Source of the DNA: F1-60-MAGs149 sp032119475
GTDB taxonomy: Bacteria; Actinomycetota; Thermoleophilia; Gaiellales; F1-60-MAGs149
Length of the DNA stretch: 35,968 nucleotides
Assembly: GCA_032119475.1 (NCBI GenBank)
Contig: JAUMCA010000087.1
Location: 1-35,968, forward strand
Direction of reading: 5' to 3'
The translations under genes were made by a program, and so were the position numbers. Shown one piece after another: positions 14,633-21,953 of the stretch (position 1 is the first letter of the stretch; every line of letters begins with the position of its first letter). Below the pieces are notes generated by a model, which did not search any database, was not told the DNA's origin, and saw only the letters and a program-made list of their open reading frames with translations.

Positions 14633-15811
14633 GTGCCCGACGTGCTGGTGATCGGCTCCGGCGGCGCCGGGCTGGCCGCCGCCGTCGCCGCCGCCGACGC
14701 CGGCGCCTCGGTCCTGCTGGCCACGAAGCTCGGTGTCGCGTCCAGCAACACCGCCAAGGCGCAGGGCGGCATCCAGGCCGCCCTGGGGCCCGACGACGAT
14801 CCGGCCACCCACTGCGCGGACATCATCCGGTCCTCGCACGACACCGCCGATCCGACCCTCGCCCGCCGGCTCGCGGAGGAGGGGCCCGCGACGATCGCCT
14901 GGCTCGAGTCGCTGGGCGTCGCGTTCACGCGCGACGCGGGCGGCGGCCCGCGCCGCGCGCGCTGCGGCGGCGCGACGCGCGAGCGCCTGCTGCAGGTCGG
15001 CGACCGCACGGGCCACGCCATCGCCAGCGCGCTGCGGAGCGCCGTCGGCGCCCGGCCGATCGAGGTGCGCGACCACGCGACCCTCGTCGAGGTCGGCGTG
15101 GGCCACGCGGTCCTCGACCAGGGGGGCGAGCGCACCCGGCTGGCGCCCGGCGCGATCGTGCTCGCCGCAGGCGGCCGCTGCCGGCGGGTGGCGGAAGAGG
15201 AGGGCGAGCTGTCGACGAACGGCGACGGCGCCACGGGCGAGGTCGAGGTGCTCGCGGTCGCGGCCGGCTGCACGCAGCGCGACGCCGACTCGCTGCAGCG
15301 GCACCCCACCGGTGCCGCCTGGCCGCCCGCCATGGCCGGCTACGCCGTGCCCGAGACGACGCGGGCCTACGGGGCCCTGCTCCGCGACGGCACGGTAGAG
15401 CTCTTCGTCGACGAGCTCGCTCCCCGCGACGAGGTGGCCGCCGCGATCATCCGGGCCTGCGCCGAGGGGCGCGGCGTCACGACCGCGGACGGCCGCCCCG
15501 CCGTCCACCTCGATTGCCGCCCGGTGGACCCGGCGGACGCCGAGATCTCGTTCCCGTACATGCTCCGCCGGTACCGCAAGGCCGGCATCGACCCCCTCGC
15601 CGAGTCGATCCCGGTCTACCCCGTGCTCCACTACCAGAACGGCGGGCTCGTGATCGACGAGGACGGCGCCACGACCGTGCCCGGCCTGTGGGCGGCCGGC
15701 GAGATCACCGGCGGCGTCCACGGGCGCAACCGGATGATGGGCAACTCGCTCCTCGACGTCTGCGTGTTCGGCCGGCGCGCGGGCGCGGCCGCCGCGGCCG
15801 CCGTCCGCTGA
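14633..15811 (+). CDS. FAD-dependent oxidoreductase, fumarate reductase/L-aspartate oxidase type, without the helical C-terminal domain
   Basis: A 392-residue flavoprotein. It has the Rossmann FAD motif VLVIGSGGAGLAAAVAAADA (4-23), the SSNTAKAQGGIQAA stretch that contacts the flavin in FrdA/SdhA/NadB, STNGDGATGEVEV, LAPRDEVAAAI with the active-site arginine, and HYQNGGLVID. It ends with GLWAAGEITGGVHGRNRMMG plus NSLLDVCVFGRRAG. These mark the succinate dehydrogenase/aspartate oxidase superfamily. It stops right after the FAD domain, about 150 residues shorter than NadB or FrdA, so the C-terminal helical domain is missing. GTG at 14633 follows the comA TGA by one base. It could oxidise or reduce an intermediate of the ComA pathway (inference). 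It is unlikely to be the housekeeping NadB, as nadA and nadC are absent here. Confidence 0.8.
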   Translation: MPDVLVIGSGGAGLAAAVAAADAGASVLLATKLGVASSNTAKAQGGIQAALGPDDDPATHCADIIRSSHDTADPTLARRLAEEGPATIAWLESLGVAFTRDAGGGPRRARCGGATRERLLQVGDRTGHAIASALRSAVGARPIEVRDHATLVEVGVGHAVLDQGGERTRLAPGAIVLAAGGRCRRVAEEEGELSTNGDGATGEVEVLAVAAGCTQRDADSLQRHPTGAAWPPAMAGYAVPETTRAYGALLRDGTVELFVDELAPRDEVAAAIIRACAEGRGVTTADGRPAVHLDCRPVDPADAEISFPYMLRRYRKAGIDPLAESIPVYPVLHYQNGGLVIDEDGATTVPGLWAAGEITGGVHGRNRMMGNSLLDVCVFGRRAGAAAAAAVR

Positions 15812-15813
15812 CC

Positions 15814-16890
15814 ATGGCCGACGTCCTCATCGTCGGCGCCTCCTTCGCCGGGCTCGCCGCCGCGCGCGAGCTCCGCGGGCACGACGTCGAGATCGTCGAC
15901 CGCTCCCCGATCGGGGCGCACCAGACGTCGGCCTGCGCGCTGCCCGTGCGGCTGGTCGAGTGGCTGGGCGCCGGTGACGCGATCCTGCACGCGGACCGTC
16001 GCATGCGGCTGCGCGTGGCCGGGGAGACGTGGCGGGTCGACCTGCCCGAGCCGTTCTGCACCATCGACTACGCCCGCTGCTGCGCGCTCATCGCGGCCCA
16101 GGCCGATGCGCGCTTCTCGCGGGCGCGCGCGACCGGCCGGGACGGGCACGAGGTCCTGCTCGCCGACGGCGGTCGTCGGTCGGCCGCGCACCTCGTCGAC
16201 GCCTCCGGCTACCGGCGCGTGCTCGACGCCGCCGGCCCCACGCCGGGTCGTGCGCCCGTGCTCGTCACGGGGACCGAGGACCACGTGCCGACGACGGACG
16301 TGCCGACGACGCCCGGCTTCGACTTCATCTTCGACCGTCGCATCGTGCGGGCCGGCTACGCGTGGTCCTTCCCGTCCGGCGATCACGCACGCGTGGGGGT
16401 GGGCTCCTTCACCCGGGAGCCGCTGCCCCCGGCGATGACCGCACTGCGGGCGCTGGAGCCGATCGGCCCGGGCACGGAGCACCACGGCGGCGCGATCAGC
16501 TGCGTGCCCCGCCCGCCGGTGCAGGGCGGCGTGCTGTTCGCGGGCGACGCCGCCGGCCACGCGCTGCCCCTGACCCTCGAGGGCATCCGCCCGGCGGTCT
16601 ACTTCGGCGCGGCGGCCGGGCGCCTGCTGGCGGCCGTGCTGGACGGGCGCATCGACGTCGCGGAGGCGCACGCGCGCTACCGCGCGCTGCACGAGGGGCA
16701 TCTCCGCGGCTATCGCGTCCTCCTGCGCGCCCAGCGCTGGACCCGCTGGACACCCGACGCCCTCAAGCGCCGCGTCATACGCCGCTGGCTCGGCCCCGGC
16801 GCGCGCCACGGCGATCCGCCGGTGCTCGACTTCCGCGTCGGCCGCTACCTCGAGGTGCTGCGCGCCGAGGACCTCCCGCCCCTGCCCTGA
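15814..16890 (+). CDS. FAD-dependent oxidoreductase, geranylgeranyl reductase-like
   Basis: A 358-residue flavoprotein of the PHBH/geranylgeranyl-reductase group. The N-terminal dinucleotide fold reads VLIVGASFAGLAAARELRG (4-22) with acidic strand end EIVDR. The second FAD motif is LFAGDAAGHALPLTLEGIRP (about 246-265), the GD-containing segment with the leucine-glutamate-glycine-isoleucine loop typical of GGR-type enzymes. The middle region (TPGFDFIFDRRIVRAGYAWSFP) is also family-like. Such enzymes reduce isoprenoid double bonds or hydroxylate small substrates. The C terminus is rich in arginine. It begins 2 nt after the preceding flavoprotein stop, so it belongs to the comA operon. Its exact substrate is unknown. 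Confidence 0.8.
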   Translation: MADVLIVGASFAGLAAARELRGHDVEIVDRSPIGAHQTSACALPVRLVEWLGAGDAILHADRRMRLRVAGETWRVDLPEPFCTIDYARCCALIAAQADARFSRARATGRDGHEVLLADGGRRSAAHLVDASGYRRVLDAAGPTPGRAPVLVTGTEDHVPTTDVPTTPGFDFIFDRRIVRAGYAWSFPSGDHARVGVGSFTREPLPPAMTALRALEPIGPGTEHHGGAISCVPRPPVQGGVLFAGDAAGHALPLTLEGIRPAVYFGAAAGRLLAAVLDGRIDVAEAHARYRALHEGHLRGYRVLLRAQRWTRWTPDALKRRVIRRWLGPGARHGDPPVLDFRVGRYLEVLRAEDLPPLP

Positions 16891-16893
16891 CGC

Positions 16894-16899
16894 TACGCT
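16894..16899 (+). promoter_or_regulatory. Putative -10 (TACGCT) of the ACT-domain gene
   Basis: TACGCT ends 9 nt before the GTG at 16909, directly after the stop codon of the flavoprotein gene. Confidence 0.45.
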
Positions 16900-16908
16900 C
16901 CGCGGGCC

Positions 16909-17382
16909 GTGCCCGCGGACTCGCCGATCCTCATCCAGGCGCTCGCCGCGCTCGACCCCATGCTGATCGACCACGAGTTCAGCCTGCTCGGCTACGGCCG
17001 CGGCTCCGCGCCGCCGTCGCCGGAGGACCTGCTCGCCGAGGGCTTCGGCGCGCGGATCGACGATCCGCTCGAGACGACGTTCATCCTCCGCACCGCCATC
17101 GCGGAGCGCCTGCCGCCGGCGGATCGCCGCCAGGACGGGCTGCGGGTCATCCTCCTCGTCGGCGAGCTGCCACCTGACCTGATCGGGTTCGCCTCGACCA
17201 TCGCCGGGGCGCTCGCCGACCGCGGCGTGCCGCTCGTGCCGATCGGCACGGCCTCCCGCGACCACCTCCTGGTCCCGGATGCCGCCTGGCCGGAGACGCT
17301 CGCCGTCCTGCGGGGGCTGCGGGACGCCGCCCGGCAGATCCTCGCCGACGCCGGGGAGTCGGCGGACGCCGACCCCCTCTAG
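16909..17382 (+). CDS. Small ACT-domain-like protein
   Basis: A 157-residue soluble protein. The C-terminal half (about 78-148) reads like an ACT/CASTOR-type regulatory domain. It has a strand GLRVILLVGELP, a helix DLIGFASTIAGALADRGVPL, the strand VPIGTASRDHLLVPDAAW, and a last helix PETLAVLRGLRDAA. The N-terminal half (HEFSLLGYGR near residues 22-31, and ARIDDPLETTFILR) is unassigned and may be a second, diverged ACT unit. ACT domains bind amino acids or related effectors, so this may be a sensor or an accessory subunit; which one is not evident. The start is GTG 16909. Its TAG stop forms the first half of the next gene's promoter hexamer. Confidence 0.65.
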   Translation: MPADSPILIQALAALDPMLIDHEFSLLGYGRGSAPPSPEDLLAEGFGARIDDPLETTFILRTAIAERLPPADRRQDGLRVILLVGELPPDLIGFASTIAGALADRGVPLVPIGTASRDHLLVPDAAWPETLAVLRGLRDAARQILADAGESADADPL

Positions 17383-17385
17383 CAT
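17380..17385 (+). promoter_or_regulatory. -10 hexamer built on the upstream stop codon (TAGCAT)
   Basis: The TAG stop of the ACT-domain gene (17380-17382) continues into CAT; the GTG of the next gene follows after 6 nt. Confidence 0.5.
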
Positions 17386-17391
17386 TCCGGC

Positions 17392-18873
17392 GTGGAGCGA
17401 CTCGTGCGGATCCTCGCGGCCGTGCTCGCGGCACTGCTCGTCGCCGGGGCGGCCGCCATGTTCGTGCGGGCCCAAGTCGTCAAGAACGCCCCGTCGCCGA
17501 TCATCGCTCCGACGATCGGCAACCGCGTGTTCTCGCCCGACGCCTTCAAGCCCCGCCGACGCGAGGCGACGCTGACGGTAGGCCTGCGGCAGCGCACCCC
17601 GGCGCAGGTCGTCGTGCTGGACCAGGACGACGCGCAGGTCGCGGTCGCCGAGGCGGAGCAGCGGGGGCGCCGGATCCGAGCCAGCTGGAACGGCCGCCGC
17701 GCGGACGGGCGGCTCGCGCCCGACGGGGCCTATCGCTTCGCGATCCGCCTGCCGGCGAAGGACCGCACGATCCGCATCCCCGATCCGATCCGCCTCGACG
17801 CGACGCCGCCGGTCGTCGAATCCGATGCGCGCCCCGGGCGCTACATCTCCCCCGGCCTCGAGGGCGAGGCCGGCGCCTACCGGTTCGCGCTGCGCGCCTC
17901 CGAGCCCGTCCGCTTCCGCCTCGACGTGCGGCAGATCCAGCCGTCCGGCGCTGCGCGCCTGATCCGGCGCGAGGCACGGCCGCGCTGGACGCGCGCGAAG
18001 GAGATGCGCTGGGCCGCGGACGCCGGCAACCTCCCGCTCGACGCGATCGGCGAGTTCGTCGGCCCCGGCTCGTACATCGTGGGCTGGAAGGCCGAGGACC
18101 GGGCCGGGAACATCGTCATGTCGCCGGCCCGCGTGGAGCCCGGACAGCTGGCCCCGGCGCGGGTCGTCGGCGTGCGCACGGTCCAGCTGACCCCGCGACT
18201 CGAGCCGCTGACCCTGCTCGCCGACGTCGAACTCATCCGCCATCGGCCCGACGCGGCGTTCCCCGGCTCGACCGTCGCGCGCGCGAAGGGCGCGCCCGGT
18301 GCCGTCCGCCTGCCGCGCGCCCGGGCCGGCTTCTACGCCGTCGAGATCACCGGGAACGGCTGGCAGGGCTGGGCGCCGGAGGCCGTCCGCGGACGGGCCG
18401 CCGTCGCCGTGCTCGTCCCGCTGTACACGTGGCAGGCTGCCAATCCGGCCGACGCGGACCTCTCCGGCTTCCCGGACGTCCCGCCCGGGCCGCTCGACCT
18501 CGACCGCCCGCTGCCTCCCGAGGCCACGCAGGCGATGGCGTCCCTGGGCCGCACCGCCACCGGCCTCCGACGCGGCCTCGCGACGGGCGTCGGGGCGGTC
18601 ACGGACGCCGCCGTCGAGGACCGCGGGGTGCCCCGCGGCGTGCGGGTGCTCGCGGTCGCCGGCGCGTCGGTGTGGACCGACGGGCTGCTCGCCCGCCTCG
18701 CGGCGTTCCAGCGTCGCGGGGGGACGCTGCTGGTGCTCGGCGACGACGCGTTCACGCGCGCTGCGACGCGCAGCGGCAACGGCATCACGATCGTGCGCCG
18801 CACCACCCCGGCGCTCGACGCCCTCGCTCCCGCCCGCACGATCGACGAGGCCCGCGCCGCACTGGCACCCTGA
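17392..18873 (+). CDS. Exported protein with FlgD-type Ig-like domains
   Basis: A 493-residue protein with an N-terminal membrane segment (LAAVLAALLVAGAAAMFVRA, 8-27) serving as signal or anchor. Residues about 45-130 have the FlgD Ig-like pattern: FSPDAFKPRRREATLTVGL, then SWNGRRADGRLAPDGAYRF, ending in IRLDATPP. A second similar module (about 150-245) contains the segment GPGSYIVGWKAEDRAGNIVM. The C-terminal part (about 400-490) has alternating strands and helices (GVRVLAVAGASVW, FQRRGGTLLVLGDDAF) that resemble a class I amidotransferase-like sandwich. No catalytic residues can be named. I do not recognise a specific function. It starts at GTG 17392, 6 nt after TAGCAT. An envelope role is inferred from export and from the glycan genes downstream. 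Confidence 0.65.
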   Translation: MERLVRILAAVLAALLVAGAAAMFVRAQVVKNAPSPIIAPTIGNRVFSPDAFKPRRREATLTVGLRQRTPAQVVVLDQDDAQVAVAEAEQRGRRIRASWNGRRADGRLAPDGAYRFAIRLPAKDRTIRIPDPIRLDATPPVVESDARPGRYISPGLEGEAGAYRFALRASEPVRFRLDVRQIQPSGAARLIRREARPRWTRAKEMRWAADAGNLPLDAIGEFVGPGSYIVGWKAEDRAGNIVMSPARVEPGQLAPARVVGVRTVQLTPRLEPLTLLADVELIRHRPDAAFPGSTVARAKGAPGAVRLPRARAGFYAVEITGNGWQGWAPEAVRGRAAVAVLVPLYTWQAANPADADLSGFPDVPPGPLDLDRPLPPEATQAMASLGRTATGLRRGLATGVGAVTDAAVEDRGVPRGVRVLAVAGASVWTDGLLARLAAFQRRGGTLLVLGDDAFTRAATRSGNGITIVRRTTPALDALAPARTIDEARAALAP

Positions 18874-18895
18874 GCGGGCACGACCCCGCTCCCCG

Positions 18896-18901
18896 TACCA
18901 T
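18896..18901 (+). promoter_or_regulatory. Putative leaderless -10 (TACCAT) of the epimerase operon
   Basis: TACCAT ends 6 nt before the ATG at 18908; there is no Shine-Dalgarno sequence. Confidence 0.55.
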
Positions 18902-18907
18902 GTCGCC

Positions 18908-20017
18908 ATGCGCGTCCTGGTCACCGGCGGGGCCGGCTTCATCGGGTCCCACCTCGCGGACCGCCTGCTCGCGGCGGGACACGCGGTGCGCGCGTACGAC
19001 TCCCTCGACCCGCAGGTCCACCCCGACGGCCCGCCGGCGTACCTCGACCCGGCGGTCGAGCTCGTCGTCGGCGACATCCGCGATGCCGAGGCGGTCGGCC
19101 GGGCCATGGACGACGTCGACGCGGTGGTCCACCTGGCGGCGGTGGTCGGCGTCGGCCAGTCGATGTACGAGATGCGCCGGTACATGGACGTCAACGCGGT
19201 CGGCTGCGCGGTGCTGCTGGAGCAGCTGGTCGAGCGGCGCGACCGCATCCGCCGCCTCGTGGTCGCCTCCTCGATGTCGATCTACGGCGAGGGGCAGTAC
19301 CGCGATCCGGCCACCGGCGCCGGCGGCCTCGCGCCGGCCCTGCGGCCGGAGGACCAGCTCGCGGCGCACCGCTGGGAGCTCGAGGGGCCGAACGGGCCGC
19401 TCGAGCCGGAGCCGACGCGCGAGGACAAGCCGCTCCTGCCCACCAGCGTCTACGCGATCTCCAAGCGCGACCACGAGGAGCTCTGCCTCGCGGTTGGCGC
19501 GGCCTACGGCGTCCCCGCCCTGGCCCTGCGCCTGTTCAACGTCTACGGGCCGCGCCAGGCGCTCGGCAACCCGTACACCGGCGTCGCCGCGATCTTCGGC
19601 AGCCGGCTCCTCAACGGCAACGCGCCGCTCGCCTTCGAGGACGGCCGCCAGACCCGCGACTTCGTCCACGTGACGGACGTCGCGCGCGCGTTCCACCTCG
19701 CCACGGAGTCGGACGCCAGCGGCGCCGCGCTCAACGTCTGCACCGGCGTCGCCTCGAGCGTGGTCGCCATCGCCGAGGGACTCGCCCGCGGGCTGGGCGT
19801 CGCGATCGCACCCGAGGTCGTCGGCCGCTACCGCGCCGGCGACATCCGGCACTGCATCGGCGACCCCGCGCGCGCGGCCGCGCTGCTCGGGTTCCGGGCC
19901 GAGGTCGGCATCGCCGACGGCCTCGCCGAGCTCGCCGGCTGGCTGGCCGAGCAGGAGGCCGAGGATCGCGTCGATGCCGCGATGGACGAGCTGCGCCGTC
20001 GGGGGCTCGAGCGGTGA
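18908..20017 (+). CDS. NAD-dependent sugar-nucleotide epimerase/dehydratase (extended SDR)
   Basis: A 369-residue extended short-chain dehydrogenase. It has the NAD motif VTGGAGFIGSH (5-15), GDIRDAEAV, VVHLAAVVGVGQS, the serine in VVASSMSIYGEG (about 118-129), and Y182/K186 in VYAISKRDHEE, completing the catalytic set. Substrate-side motifs ALRLFNVYGPRQ and QTRDFVHVTDVA are intact. An insert of about 40 residues after IYGEG (YRDPATGAGGLAPALRPEDQ onward) separates the serine from the tyrosine, as in a subgroup of actinobacterial epimerases. The family includes UDP-glucose 4-epimerase and GDP/dTDP-sugar modifying enzymes; the sugar cannot be fixed from sequence. Its stop overlaps the GTG of the glycosyltransferase (GTGA). 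Confidence 0.88.
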   Translation: MRVLVTGGAGFIGSHLADRLLAAGHAVRAYDSLDPQVHPDGPPAYLDPAVELVVGDIRDAEAVGRAMDDVDAVVHLAAVVGVGQSMYEMRRYMDVNAVGCAVLLEQLVERRDRIRRLVVASSMSIYGEGQYRDPATGAGGLAPALRPEDQLAAHRWELEGPNGPLEPEPTREDKPLLPTSVYAISKRDHEELCLAVGAAYGVPALALRLFNVYGPRQALGNPYTGVAAIFGSRLLNGNAPLAFEDGRQTRDFVHVTDVARAFHLATESDASGAALNVCTGVASSVVAIAEGLARGLGVAIAPEVVGRYRAGDIRHCIGDPARAAALLGFRAEVGIADGLAELAGWLAEQEAEDRVDAAMDELRRRGLER

Positions 20018-20979
20018 GCCGCGTCGCGGTCGCCATCGTCGCCCACGGAAACCGCCCTCTCCTGCTCGAGGCGCTCGCGGCGCTGCGCGGGCCCGACCGC
20101 CCGCAGACGCCGCACGACATCCACGTGCTCGACAACGCGTCCGAGGACGGCACCGTCGAGGCCGTGCGGGCCGCCGACCCGCAGGTCGACGTCGTCGCCC
20201 AGCCGTTCCGCGACGGCTTCGGCGCGAACCACAACCGGCTGCTCGCGCGGTCCGAGGCGCCGTACCACCTGATCCTCAACGACGACGCCACCGTCGAGCC
20301 CGGAGCCGTCGACGCGCTCGTGGCGCATCTCGACGCCCACCCGCACGTCGCCGTCGCCGCGCCGACCGTCGCGTATCCCGACGGCCGCCACCAGCCGTCC
20401 GCGTTCCGCTTCCCCGACCCCGCGACCTGCGCCCGCAGCCTGCTCACCCTCGGGCAGCTCGGGATCGAGCAGCGCGCGACCGGCGCCGCGACGGCCGTGG
20501 ACTGGGCATCCGGGTGCGCGCTCCTCCTACGGCGCAGCGCGATCGAGGAGACCGGTCCCTTCGACGAGGGCTTCTACATGTACTCCGAGGAGACCGACCT
20601 CCAGCGCCGGCTGGCCGGGCGAGGCTGGGCGACGCACGTGGTGCCGCCGGCGCGCGTCCGCCACCACGTGAAGGCGTCCTCGGCCGGCGACCCGGCGCCG
20701 CGCATCGTCGAGTTCTGGCGCAGCCGGCGCCGCTACTGGGCCAAGCACCATCCCGGCCTCGGCGGCGACGCCGCGCGCCTCGCGCTGGCCGGTCAGTACG
20801 CCGCGCTGACGGGTCTGGCGCACGCCCGGCGGCTGCCCGGGCCACTGCGCCGCCTGGCACCCGGATTGCCGGCGGTGGAGCTCCGGCTGCACCTCGAGAA
20901 CGCGCTCCACGGTCCGACCGGACCGGGCCTGCGCGAGCGAACGGACGCCTGGAACGCCGACCACGGGGTGCGCCGCTGA
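20014..20979 (+). CDS. Family 2 glycosyltransferase
   Basis: A 321-residue GT-A fold transferase. It has VAVAIVAHGNRPLLLEALAA (4-23), HVLDNASEDGTVE (37-49), the nucleotide-sugar metal motif NDDA (89-92), the segment VDWASGCALLLRRSAIEE, and PFDEGFYMYSEETDLQRRL with the EETD catalytic-base region. These fit the rhamnosyl/N-glycosyl-type branch of GT2. The C-terminal region carries amphipathic helices but no clear transmembrane segment, so it is probably a peripheral cytoplasmic enzyme. Coupling to the epimerase by GTGA suggests that it uses the sugar the epimerase makes. The next gene starts inside its stop (TGATG). Confidence 0.88.
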   Translation: MSRVAVAIVAHGNRPLLLEALAALRGPDRPQTPHDIHVLDNASEDGTVEAVRAADPQVDVVAQPFRDGFGANHNRLLARSEAPYHLILNDDATVEPGAVDALVAHLDAHPHVAVAAPTVAYPDGRHQPSAFRFPDPATCARSLLTLGQLGIEQRATGAATAVDWASGCALLLRRSAIEETGPFDEGFYMYSEETDLQRRLAGRGWATHVVPPARVRHHVKASSAGDPAPRIVEFWRSRRRYWAKHHPGLGGDAARLALAGQYAALTGLAHARRLPGPLRRLAPGLPAVELRLHLENALHGPTGPGLRERTDAWNADHGVRR

Positions 20980-21845
20980 TGGAGGCGGTGCAGCTCGCGA
21001 TCGACGCGCCGGCCCCCGTCGGCGCGCGGGCCGCGGCGACCATCGGCGACCTCCTGCGCTCCTCCGGCATCGCCGTCGGCCGCACCGGGAGCGTCGTGCT
21101 GACCTGGCCGTGCCCGGCGCTGCCGCTCGATCCGGCCGCGTGGACATCGGCTCTGCCGCTCGACGCGGATCCGATCGCCTTCGCGCACCGTCACCGCACC
21201 AGCCGCGGCGGGGGCGGCGGCTGGGAGCGCCCCGTCGACGAGGTGCGGCTCCGCGTCCGCGCGTGGGCACAGGCGGAGAGCCTCATGGTCGGCAGCCCCT
21301 GGCCGGGCCGCTGCGCGTTCGCCGTCGCGCTCGTCCACGACGCCCGCCCGCTGCCCGAACCGGACCGCGGCCTCCGCGCGCGCCTGCGCCGCTCCCCCGG
21401 CGACCCGCTCGCCGCCTACCGTGCGGTGGCCGACGTCGAACGGGCCGCCGGTGCGCAGTCGGCGCTGCGCTCCATCGACCTGCTCGACCCCGCTGCGCAG
21501 GCCCGGGTCCACGCGCTCGGCTTCACGCTCGACGACGTCGCGGGCATCCGCATCGGCACGCGGACGGGCTTCCGCCGCGGAACGGCGTTCCCCACCCGCG
21601 GCTACGACGACGCCGGGGAGCGCCCGGCCGACTGGATCGAGATCCCGCTGCTCGACGAGGCCGCCGAGCTCGGGCTGCCCTCGTTGCTCGACGCCGGGGG
21701 CGCCGGCGCCCTCAGCCTGCCGATCGAGCGGTTCGCCGGCGACCCCACCGCCCTCACCGAGTACGCGGCGCTCCTCGAGCGCCTCCGCGCCCTCGGCGGC
21801 TGGCTGGCCACGCCGGGGGCGGTGGCGGGGGCGCTGTACGGGTAG
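20979..21845 (+). CDS. Degenerate polysaccharide deacetylase (NodB)-like protein
   Basis: A 288-residue protein with faint NodB-homology features. FAVALVHDARPLPEPDRG (about 108-125) stands where active enzymes have a THDVD metal motif; here HDA replaces the Asp-Val-Asp arrangement, removing a metal ligand. GTRTGFRRGTAFPTRGYDDA followed by DWIEIPLL resembles the later R.GT.HP...D......EIPL block, again without the metal-binding histidine. A pseudoenzyme or strongly diverged hydrolase is the best guess. A Gly-rich loop (RGGGGGWERP) lies upstream. It ends LYG followed by the TAG at 21843-21845, which lies inside the left arm of the 41-bp inverted repeat. Start ATG 20979 overlaps the GT2 stop. 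Confidence 0.62.
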   Translation: MEAVQLAIDAPAPVGARAAATIGDLLRSSGIAVGRTGSVVLTWPCPALPLDPAAWTSALPLDADPIAFAHRHRTSRGGGGGWERPVDEVRLRVRAWAQAESLMVGSPWPGRCAFAVALVHDARPLPEPDRGLRARLRRSPGDPLAAYRAVADVERAAGAQSALRSIDLLDPAAQARVHALGFTLDDVAGIRIGTRTGFRRGTAFPTRGYDDAGERPADWIEIPLLDEAAELGLPSLLDAGGAGALSLPIERFAGDPTALTEYAALLERLRALGGWLATPGAVAGALYG

Positions 21846-21953
21846 GGGTGAATGAAAGGGGTCTGGCCCCTTTCATTCACGCTGCGGATGAACGCGCCGT
21901 GACGGTGGTGACGTGAATGAAAGGGGCCAGACCCCTTTCATTCACCCCTACCC
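21840..21953. repeat. Perfect 41-bp inverted repeat, each arm itself a 14-bp-stem hairpin; likely bidirectional terminator
   Basis: The arms 21840-21880 and 21913-21953 are exact reverse complements around a 32-nt spacer. Each arm contains a 33-nt palindrome (21848-21880 and 21913-21945) made of GTGAATGAAAGGGG and CCCCTTTCATTCAC with a 5-nt loop (TCTGG or CCAGA). The outer GGGTAGGGG/CCCCTACCC supplies the stop codons of both convergent genes. Its A/T-containing stem (AATGAAA/TTTCATT) is foreign to the surrounding base composition, suggesting a mobile palindromic (REP/MITE-like) origin. A CCCCTTTCATT end on both strands could give intrinsic termination. Confidence 0.9.

Noticed and set aside
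15631..19248. A 1205-codon open frame on the minus strand
   Set aside because: It runs antisense across five well-supported plus-strand genes and is an arginine- and histidine-rich translation typical of a shadow frame in very G+C-rich DNA. It shows no family motifs.
21840..21953. Inverted repeat read as a minimal CRISPR array or riboswitch
   Set aside because: There are only two units, in opposite orientation, with a single spacer and no cas gene. Both units lie at gene 3' ends rather than in a leader.
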